64,000 nt of DNA from NCBI RefSeq assembly GCF_030247195.1, contig NW_026683323.1, positions 1 through 64,000 of the forward strand, written 5' to 3'. Positions 55,695 through 64,000 of this stretch are shown piece after piece. Numbering within the stretch: the stretch's first letter is position 1; the number at the start of each line of letters is the position of its first letter. The notes beneath the pieces are model-generated. The model searched no databases. It was not told the DNA's origin and worked only from the letters and a program-made list of their open reading frames with translations. Position numbers and translations under genes: made by a program. This DNA comes from Topomyia yanbarensis (taxonomy: Eukaryota > Arthropoda > Insecta > Diptera > Culicidae).

Positions 55695-58640
55695 GCATTT
55701 GAACTAAATGCGTTGAACAAAAGGGTTAGACGGTGTTCTAACCAAATGGCTTCAAACGGATAGGACTAATTAACCATTAAAATCGTTGTTGTTAATAATG
55801 TAGAATATTGCAAACCAGATTCTCAAGAAAATGCACGTAGAAATGAAATATGAATAATGGATGATGAGGTGATATGCATTTCGCTGGATCAACAGCGTTT
55901 TCTTAATGCACGTGTTTTAACCGCCTTCGTAAGGTATATTTCATTTTAAGAGGAACTGTGTACGATTAAACATTTAACAATTCCAACGTATGCGTTAAAT
56001 TATGGAATAATCAGTTCAAAGGATTTGAAAATATTCACAGTACGATGTAATGGACTGTTTAATGGACGTCATTTCTGCAGTAAAACGGTGCACTATTGAT
56101 TATTTCTTCAATAGCTTTCGAATAATTGTATTGAAATCAACTAGATTTTCATTTTTAAATAAAAAAAAAGATTAAAAACGTTTCAATTGTTGGGTGATTG
56201 AATTAGATTTTTAAATAAATAAAATAATTCTGAATTTTTAATCTATGCTCCCGGGGCCAATTTCAATCCGTAAAATCATTAGATCGACAAGAGAATCAAC
56301 ACTCGAAAAGTTGTGCGAATTGTATACCTTCAGGCAATTTAATGCTCGATATTGTTACGTTCAAAAAGAAAACAAAATTGCCTACAAGGTATCAGCGTAC
56401 TTCTACCGAACTTTTTCAGGAAAATAGTCGAAACAAAATAGTTAACAAAAAATTCCAATTTTCGTGCACAACTAAATTGTTGATTTGTGTACAGAAAGTT
56501 GTTCAATTTTAAGCCAACATCGACGACGATTATAGGCAGTAGTCGAAATACCGGTATCTGTTATTAAATAGAGAAATGAAAGTGCAATTCATTACAAATA
56601 AACATAATGGAATTAAATGGTAGGAAACCTGTGTTAAGTGATAAGAAATCGATATGAAATTGGTGGTCCGACTTGGACCAGGGTTGTGGTAATTTGTACC
56701 TTTGAAGTACTTTTGCGCAGAACCATTTATAGGCAATACGGTAGAAGATCAGAAAAAGTCGTATTGTAGAAAAATGTTCGCCTATGATTTCGGTCAGACT
56801 TTCAGGAAATAATAATGCAAATCGGTTGACACGTTCCACCTCTATAGCTTGTAAACTCTTACTAGGTTCGAATTGGCCTAGTTCCCCCTATAATTTATTA
56901 TCTCCAGACCAGCCAATTTTTTGGTTTGAATCAATCTAAAATTACACATTGTACAATTCAATACACCATTAAACATATACAATGTGTTTTGCTCGGTTTA
57001 CACCTGCTAAAAATCATGATAACAAAACTACAAATTTTGGTTTCGTTGTTAAATAATTCTGGACATCATATCTTAACCCCTTGGAGTTATTTTTTTTATT
57101 ACGCAGAATTTCTTAGCCATACACTTCCCGCAAAATTATCAGCTACTTAAACCCGCCAATCATCAAAATTTCGATTGAATTGAAATCTAATCTCACCGAC
57201 AGTTGCCGTACCGCCGTCAAGCTGTCATGCACTGAATCCCCGATAAAGGCACCCTACTTCGACAACCCTCTGAAGTGTGATTAAAACTGATTGAAAAAGT
57301 CGACCTCCTCCTTCCTTACCACATGAAACAACTCAGCCGCCGCCGCCTAAAATTGGCACATTCCGGAAGGTGGTACCGACATTCATTGCAAATGTCCTTG
57401 CGTAGTAGGTGACGTTCCCATATAATAACGCGCCAACAGGCAGGGGTGCCCTGTGGTGTGTAAGTCTCAAGTGTTTCTCAACTTGCACGCTGGTAGTAGG
57501 AGGAACACTAACTGCTGAGCTGACTTGTCGTCTTCGTCTAGGCGCAGTTACCTGCCTGCGGGGTTGGATGGCAGTAATTTCACCCTCACCTTTTGCTTTG
57601 TCACTATACATGTAGATAAAACATGCACCAGGGTCCCCTACTGCTAATGACTTCTACCCCCGGGGCGACTTGGATATCCGTTCGTGGCACCGACCGACCG
57701 ATCGTTCTCGGCGAGCGTGTGTTGCAAACTTCCTTGCCGGGTTTCCGGTTGTGGGTAAAGAGATGGGATATTTGTCCTGCTGTTTCTGTTTGCAGAGACG
57801 AATTTTTGCTCGATGATTGACAAAGTAATGCATGCGGAACTCGTAATTTTCACGTATTCTAGGTTGTCAACAGCAGACATCAGGGGAACGTCCTGGGGGA
57901 ACTGCGATAATTTTGCGAAAGAGTTGTTATTTAATGATTAATAGATTTACTTTAATTGGATTACGTGTCAGAAAATTTGAAAAATTCATTAAAATGTTTG
58001 AACTTAGTGGTCTGTAATAATCTAATTCGAATAATTCTGTATACAGTGAAGACCTTTTTTACGAGCCACTTGGCTGATAAAGTTAAAACTAGTGAATTTT
58101 TGGCTAACTCTTTAAATTTTCTTCTTTAGTCCCTAGATATAGCCTAGTAACAATTGAGGCTTTATGATAGTTTTATAGCCACTCATAAAATTTAGATTGC
58201 ACTTGTAGCGTGCTATAAAACTTCAATTGTTACTTGGGTATAACCCTTTCTGATTATATAGTTTGATTTTTTATATATATTTCGGATCTCTAAGATAAAA
58301 AAATAGAGAGAGCCCATCAAACTATCAAGTATCAACTTTCATATGAGGCTGACAAAATCGGGTCAAAAAGCTGATTAAAAAATCGTATCCTGATCAAGTG
58401 AATTTCCCTGCTAAAGCACTCTGAGATTCTCGTGTATTCCTCGAAAAACACGGGGAGTGGTTATAGACCTCCAATGAATAAAAAGCCCACTTAGATGGTT
58501 AGTGAAGATGAAATAGTGTTTCTGTGAGGTACACAACAGTAGGATGACACTGAAGCCACTGAACTCTTCGATACGTGATGTGTCCATGAAGAACATTTTC
58601 TCACACGCAACGTATTCGTATTTATTTATTCACAAACATT
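55695..58640. other. Mostly unique DNA, no gene recognised
   Basis: The 57.20-57.90 kb part is clearly richer in GC than the rest and has CGCCGCCGCC (57339) and CGACCGACCGATCG (57694). Minus-strand frame 57611-57333 is basic and proline-rich without known domain. It could be a regulatory region or an unrecognised 5' exon. Other parts are AT-rich and featureless. Confidence 0.35.
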
Positions 58641-58659
58641 TTTAGAATCTCCGAGCTAA

Positions 58660-59690
58660 CGCAGATAATACGAAATTCAACTAATCTTCTCTTGCATCGA
58701 CGTGTCCATGAACAAAAATAGAAGTGCCTCGAAGATTGATGGAAGTAAATGATGAAGGATCGGCCGATATGAATTGCCTTCTTAAATTAATTTTGAATGG
58801 TAAAATTGGGAATGATTCGCAAGCTATCTGCAAATCGTTCGCTTCTAAGTTTTCAAGTGTGTCCGCCGATGAGACTCTGTCCTTGCAGAAACTAGACATG
58901 ATTGCTAGTAGCGAGTCTCAACTCGAACAGTCAGTGAGTGAAATTCGCGTGAAGCACTTGAATATTACATCAGAAACATACAAGCTAGAAGCATCGTCAT
59001 CTTCCGGAGTAGATGGTGTCCGCTCTGTGATCTTGGAAAAGGTCAGTTTGGTGGAGCCACTCAGTCAGCTTTTTAAAATGTCACAGGACAACCGCAATTT
59101 TTAATCAGCTATGGAAATCAGCCTTCATCTTTCCAGTCCACCCGACAGAACATCGACAATTACCTTGGAATGTCTACTCTCTGCTGCTCCGTTTCCAAAT
59201 TCTTCGAGTTAGTCGTGATGGGTGGTATTCCGCAAGGAAGTCACGTCGGACCATATCTATTCATTCTTTATTTCAACGACGTGAACTATCAATTTAACAG
59301 GCCACGGTTGTCGTATGTAGATGACCTTAGGACCTCCAACAAAATTAAATACCAAACGAGAAGAAACAGTTTAATACTTTCAGCAGGTATTGTGCAAACA
59401 ACAGAATGGTTCTGAATACTGAGAAATGTTCTGGGAGATCGTACACTGCAAAAAGAACCCATCAAGTTTGAACTCAACTGGTCGGGAACTTAGCATCAGT
59501 GAAGATTCTAGAAGTGATGTGAGATACGAAAATAACTTTCAAAAATCACATTTCGTACGTAGTCTCTAACAGACAGTCACTGTCTGAAAACTTCTACTGC
59601 TCTCTAGTACGCTCCACATTGAGTTATTATTCGGCAGTTCAACCCTTCAGCATCATTGAAACAGACACTGCTAGAGCCTGCCTGTCCCAG
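58660..59690 (+). pseudogene. Third LINE type: reverse transcriptase remnant
   Basis: Frames 58724-59104 and 59170-59415 give an RT with large losses: EASSSSGVDGVRSVILEK (the SSGxDG motif before RT block 2), then GGIPQGSHVGPYLFILYFND and SYVDDL, where the usual Y/FADD has become YVDD. A later piece has FYCSLVRSTLSYYSAVQPF, the thumb region. Block 2 to block A is missing. The GIPQGSHxGP wording differs from both the LOA-like and CR1/L2-like elements here, so it is a third family, Jockey/RTE/L2-like, not assigned further. Confidence 0.72.
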
Positions 59691-60079
59691 GTTTATTATG
59701 TTTGCATGACAGGAACGTAGAACTTCATCATCTAAAAAGGTTAAAGTTCCCATTATGTAGTTAACCGGCGACACGTCGCTCACAATATTCAACAAAGAAT
59801 TATTACATATCTTTCTAGCAAAATTTACAATCCATTGAGTCGAAGATTTCTCACTTTTGTTAATTACATTATCATTACGCATTCTATTGGCGGTAGTATT
59901 ACAAAGACATCTCATCGATGTATCCCGCGATAAACCGTCGACAAACCGACGCCAATAACCGCATGAATATCGCAATATCTTTTTCCCACTACGGGATGAA
60001 ACGAATTAAAATGAATTTAAAAACTATGAACTTATGATCAGGCCACTAACGTGCGATTGGCTTCCGCCAAGGACACCAA

Positions 60080-61460
60080 GCTCAGGGTGGCGCAGAAATC
60101 TTGTTTTGCTTTATAATAAAAATCGGAATAGGGATGTCATTTCTATGCCAAAAATAATGGCGTACTTTATCGCTCGTCTCAGTAGTGTAGGGAGGAGTTC
60201 CGCAATAACACAAAGTTGTTGGTTCTGCACTAACCTCTGGTTAAAATGTTGAGTCATTTAAAATTTTCGGTGTTCCCAGAAGCCGGAGAAAACTGCTCGG
60301 TGGAATTCTAAATTTTTAAGACCTGTAGCTCAAGATATTATATTTGTTGATCTCCTAAGAGAAAAATTTTAGCTATTAATTAATTTCATCTGCCTCACAA
60401 AAGCGTCGTAAGAGCCTGTGCCAAGATAGCATAATCATTTGTCGTGGTGAAAGGCGTCTTTCAAGGGAACACTTGAACTAAGCTTGTTAAGAAATCATGT
60501 GAACTCTACCCACAAAAGGCAAACTTTTCAGTATTTACAATGCAAAAGTCATCCTAATAACTTTCTACACACTTGCCATAATGGGACTTATTGCTACAAT
60601 TCCCATTTGCTTGCACGATGCGCGACACAAAGAGTCGAACAGGTAGACTCGCAAACTTTTCGCGCATGGAGCAAAAGGTGCTCGATACAGCCAATCTCAT
60701 GCTTCAGTAGATCCACGCATGACAAGCTCGAATTGGTGACCACACCGTCGATCTTAACATTGGGGACAGGCATGTAGACGTGGTAGTCCTTCATAAAATA
60801 CTTGTCGCTGGTAACGTGATTTGCTTACTTTAGACAGAGTATCATAATTCCAAGCGTATCTCGGCGAATTTTGGGGATATCTGTTACGGTTGAAAATTTC
60901 TGCATCAGTTTTTATTCGTAATCTCGTAAGATCGGGTGTGGTTCGACTGAGTTCAACGGTATGATTTTTACAAGAAGTTCGAGTCTTCGATGACGAAACA
61001 TGGTAGACGAACCTATTTGAACGAGATGTAATTACACGTCACTCGATACTAGTTTAATCGAGCATGGAATTTTATCCCGTCCTGTGCGATTGCCATTCAA
61101 AATCTTCGCTCATTGGAGCAAGGGATGCTTGAAATGGCCAACCCCGTGCCTCAGTAGATCCACGTGACAAGTTCGAATCGGTGACCTCGCCGTCGATCTT
61201 AACTTTGTGAGCCGGCATGTAGATGCGATAGCCCTTCATAAAATACTTGTCGCTAGTAACGTCATTTGCTTACTTTAGACAGGATATTATAATTTTGTGC
61301 TTACCTCGACGAACTTTGAAGATATCGGTTACGGTTGAAAATTTCTACATCAGTTTTTTTTGAAATCTTTGGAATTGTTAGGAAATTGATCCGACAGATG
61401 ATCAGGTGTGGTTCGAATGAGTTCAACGGTATGATTTTTTACGGAAAGTTATAGTCTTCA
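60080..61460. repeat. Unknown interspersed repeat, copy U4, with an internal tandem duplication
   Basis: Similar to copy U1 at 18.93-20.30 kb. Within it, about 60600-61010 and 61090-61470 are diverged duplicates of each other: GTCGATCTTAAC, GGCATGTAGAYGYGRTAG, TTCATAAAATACTTGTCGCT, GTAACGTSATTTGCTTACTT, TTACGGTTGAAAATTTCT and GAGTTCAACGGTATGATTTT recur in order, 480-490 bases apart. The minus strand of each reads as related protein: KYFMKDYHVYMPVPNVKIDG and KYFMKGYRIYMPAHKVKIDG. I do not know the protein. Confidence 0.7.
60594..60850 (-). pseudogene. Unknown protein fragment on the minus strand of U4, unit 1
   Basis: From about 60815 downward: SDKYFMKDYHVYMPVPNVKI then VTNSSLS, CVDLLKHEIGCIEHLL and HARKVCEST. 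Unit 2 (about 61250-61080) reads SDKYFMKGYRIYMPAHKVKI then VTDSNLSRGS before losing the frame. Many differences between the units at DNA level are synonymous or conservative in this frame, suggesting the segment once encoded protein. No family recognised; probably a transposon or multi-copy gene. Confidence 0.4.
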
Positions 61461-61470
61461 ATGGCGAATC

Positions 61471-61719
61471 TTGCTCGACATTTATTTTACCATCAGCTGG
61501 GTTCCTTTTCAGGAATATTCATTTATGCACAGGCCTAGAGACAGGCCTTTTAGAATAGAGGAAGAAATTATGGGAGAACTGCGAATTTTAAAGACGAGCC
61601 AGTGGATAGCAAAACACAAATGTGATTACCTATCTTTACGCCATGTATGGCTGAATGCTACCGATGTTATTAGCGAATGGCCAAAAGAATGTGCACTGGG
61701 ATTGATGATTCAAATCTAA
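61471..61719 (+). other. Unidentified 82-codon open frame
   Basis: Reads FRIEEEIMGELRILKTSQWI, AKHKCDYLSLRHVWLNATDV and ISEWPKECALGLMIQI then stop. The composition (many charged residues, four Trp, few rare codons) looks like coding sequence rather than random AT-rich DNA. The start may be ATG 61519 or 61570 rather than 61471. No domain recognised and no neighbours that suggest a role. It may be part of an unknown element adjoining copy U4. Confidence 0.3.
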
Positions 61720-63140
61720 TGATATATACCGCAATCAACAAATCACGAACCAGGTCACAGCTCTTAAAAAATATTTTCTCGGTATACTGGTCTTGATGTA
61801 CAGCATCCTTAATAGATACTCCGTACGTTGCCTTCAAACGTATGGCGCCAACTGATTTCAGGGATATATGGTAATGAGCCTATTTTGGCACTATAAGGGA
61901 GTGGGGCGCACTATTTTTTAACAACTTTTAAATGAAGCTATATTATCTATAACCTGTCTCATAAAAAGTATCAGTGTACTGTTTTATAAACATCTCGATA
62001 ATGCTTATTTAGCAGAAATATCTCTAATTTCAGCATGAATGAAAATAAATGTTCTATTCCGTGCATCTATTCTCACCTCAACGATTAAATTATCGCCCCC
62101 AGGGCGTACCAAATTTCACCTATTCACAAAAGAATCTGGTTGAAATGTAGTACCTTATATTCCATTTGCGTCGATTCTTACTAGGTATCCCTTATCATGG
62201 ACGCCAACGCATGATTTATAAAACGAATCATTCAACTTTTTTCAGCCGATCAAGTCAAACGTAAACATCGCACACACATCAAGGAATCTCATCAGGTGTT
62301 AGAAGAAGAGCGCCCTGTATTGCACTCGTGGGAAATAATCATGCGAAGGCTAAGAACTGGCGATGACTAGTTTCACATCAAACATTGCATTGTCCCGAGC
62401 CGAATTTTGTGTCCAGATGAAAATGAAATCTTTGCAATCAGTTGAACAACTTGGAATAATTTATTTTTTATACCTGAAATTGCATTGCAATATTTTTCAA
62501 GTTTATGTATTAGTTGGGCCGCACTGTTGATTCTTTTCTGTGTGCTAGATACGAAAAGTTTGTTTTCATTATGGTAGTGCAACGGAAAAACAACCTGGCG
62601 ATAATGTGTACCACTGTCGATCAAATCTATTAAAAATCGAGCTTTTCGGTGCTTTTATATCGGTTTATCTGCATGTACAATCTTCCGGGAAAATGCTCCG
62701 TCCGTCGCCTTTAAATACGACGAAGTGGAAAGCGTCAACTGATTTCACAAAGTCTTCAAGGAAAATGCGTTTACAGAGTCTCCCGAGAAATTATATTTTA
62801 TTTTTTATTATATTTTAATATGACATTAAAAAATAAAAAAAAAGGTTAAATTTCAATACTACTGATGAAATTTTTTAATTTGCATAGTGACAAGCGTTCG
62901 GTTCACAAACCCGAACCAAGATTTCGATTTCGTTTTCTCACCAGCAAACCAGAGTTTCTTGGCTTTAGAGCCATCAATCGGAACCAGCAAGTTGTTTAAA
63001 CGATCACACAAGACGCCTTATGTTTTAGGTTTAGTATTAAACTGCTTGCCAAGACGGTCCCTGTTACTGACGAGATCCTTTCGAAACGCAAAACCCAACT
63101 ATATTCGAATAAGTTAGGTTGGTAGGCTCAAAACTGGTCG
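61720..63140. other. Non-coding stretch with fragments of repeat U
   Basis: ACGTTGCCTTCAAACGTATG (61825) and ATGCTCCGTCCGTCGCC then TTTAAATACG (62692) match the tail block of copy U1 near 20208, each followed by a CAACTGATTTCA word. No gene is recognisable. The open frame 62887-63117 before copy C might be the start of its ORF1, but I cannot confirm it. Confidence 0.4.
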
Positions 63141-63149
63141 CAACAAAAT

Positions 63150-64000
63150 ATTCGGGATTTTGGCTGATGCAGTCGGCTTTCATGCTCAAATGCATCGACG
63201 TTTCGAAGTTGGACTGAGGCGACTGAATACAGGAGTCCTCACGTCAAAGTGCTTCTCCGTGACCTGGACTGAATGGCTGGCAGGACGCGCACGGAGTGTC
63301 TTGGGTCTTACCCTTGCTGTGTTACGCGAATCTCTGACACAATGGACGTTTGTTTCTTCGCAAATCGTGGGATTCAAATGATGTTCATGTCCCTAATACC
63401 CATTTCGGGGTTCGCTATAGGTGATTAAAAGCCAACGTGTTTGGTATTTTATAGCTGCTCAAAAAGTGCTGATGATAAAGTTGGTTGAGGTAGCACAAAT
63501 TAATCTTCAGCATAAACGTACAGCAACTATGAATCTATTCCGTCTCGTGCAGGCTTCCATAGCGTATTTACATAAAGGAAACTTATATGTTGGAAAGCTA
63601 CTTAACCTCATCTTCGTAGCTTTCAACAAAAATGGCATAACAAATCCACGTGAAATGTCTCGTGCATGTATACTTGCGAATAATGTTATTGCCGCATGTC
63701 TTATATCCGACCTCGCAACTCGCGATATTTGGTCTGCCGCGGTTGATAACATAAACAAGAAATACGTCTATTGTTCGGCATATTTGCCGCATAATGAACC
63801 ATGCTCCTTCTGAAGATTTAAAAGGGTTGTATTATATTGTGGCAGAAATGGGTTTCTTCTCATATTCGGCGGTGATGCAAATACACCTCTGATATCAATT
63901 TGAGAGGAACCGAATTGATGAAGTACTTAAGCAGTACAAATCGGCACATACTTAATATAGGAAATCGTCCAACATATGCACGTGCTGGCAGAGGTGTTAG
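63150..64000 (+). mobile_element. LOA-like non-LTR retrotransposon, copy C (runs off the right edge)
   Basis: Matches copy A from the end of ORF1 through the endonuclease. The ORF1 end (63.16-63.38 kb) shares the block VTRISDT and the ACAATGGAC region; ORF2 starts near 63.48 kb with VAQINLQHKRTATMNLFRL, then LISDLATRDIWSAAV, YCSAYLP, GGDANTPLI (copy A: GSDANAHHI) and, at the edge, GNRPTYARAG. Stops and deletions, including loss of the VQEPY segment, show decay. The RT is expected beyond the window. Orientation is opposite to copy A. Confidence 0.82.

Noticed and set aside
57333..57611. CenG1A 5' exon in the GC-richer region
   Set aside because: The minus-strand frame has no P-loop or switch motif and does not end in the phase-0 donor needed to join FAAWVDAV.

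Overview
The window looks like nuclear DNA of a culicine, Aedes-like mosquito. The evidence is one insect-type intron-containing gene whose intron is about 19.5 kb, LOA-type and CR1/L2-type LINEs, a tRNA-derived SINE resembling Feilai of Aedes aegypti, and many small terminal-inverted-repeat (TIR) transposons, often nested. The species call is inference from repeat content, not from an alignment.

The only host gene I can support is on the minus strand. It is the orthologue of CenG1A (centaurin-gamma / AGAP, an Arf GTPase-activating protein). Six coding exons at 36863-36722, 36649-36515, 17024-15729, 15666-15427, 15367-15250 and 15134-14453 join in frame (2613 nt, 870 codons plus stop). They encode the second half of the Ras-like GTPase domain, a disordered linker, a split PH domain, the C4 ArfGAP zinc finger and ankyrin repeats. 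The 5' exons with the P-loop are not in the window as far as I can see, so 36.9-64 kb is either more intron or upstream flank.

Layout: 1-4.18 kb, LOA-like LINE copy A (minus, broken). 6.18-8.27 kb, a hAT-type MITE split by a second hAT-type element. 8.4-11.5 kb, a nearly complete CR1/L2-like LINE (plus). 12.0-12.4 kb, a small TA-flanked element made of a 33-bp tandem repeat. 12.4-17.0 kb, CenG1A 3' part. 17-36.5 kb, the giant intron with an unknown repeat family, a 2.75-kb TIR element, a pogo-like element carrying a MITE and a SINE, a hAT-like element carrying two further elements, LINE copy B carrying a MITE, and a relic of a histone cluster (H3 pseudogene with intact 3' stem-loop, then two H1-like remnants). 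39.7-41.7 kb, two decayed mariner-superfamily transposases. 42-47 kb, a degenerate tandem array, MITEs and a 435-bp near-perfect palindrome. 47-58 kb, mostly non-coding with small TIR elements and a tandem array of hairpins whose stems differ but stay paired (54.4-55.1 kb). 58.6-61.8 kb, an RT remnant and more of the unknown repeat family. 63.1-64 kb, LINE copy C running off the edge.

No CRISPR, operon, rRNA gene or functional tRNA gene is visible. I found no convincing new molecular system. The most unusual structures are the paired-stem hairpin array, the long palindrome, the histone-cluster relic and the depth of transposon nesting, for which target-site duplications and one natural empty site give direct support.
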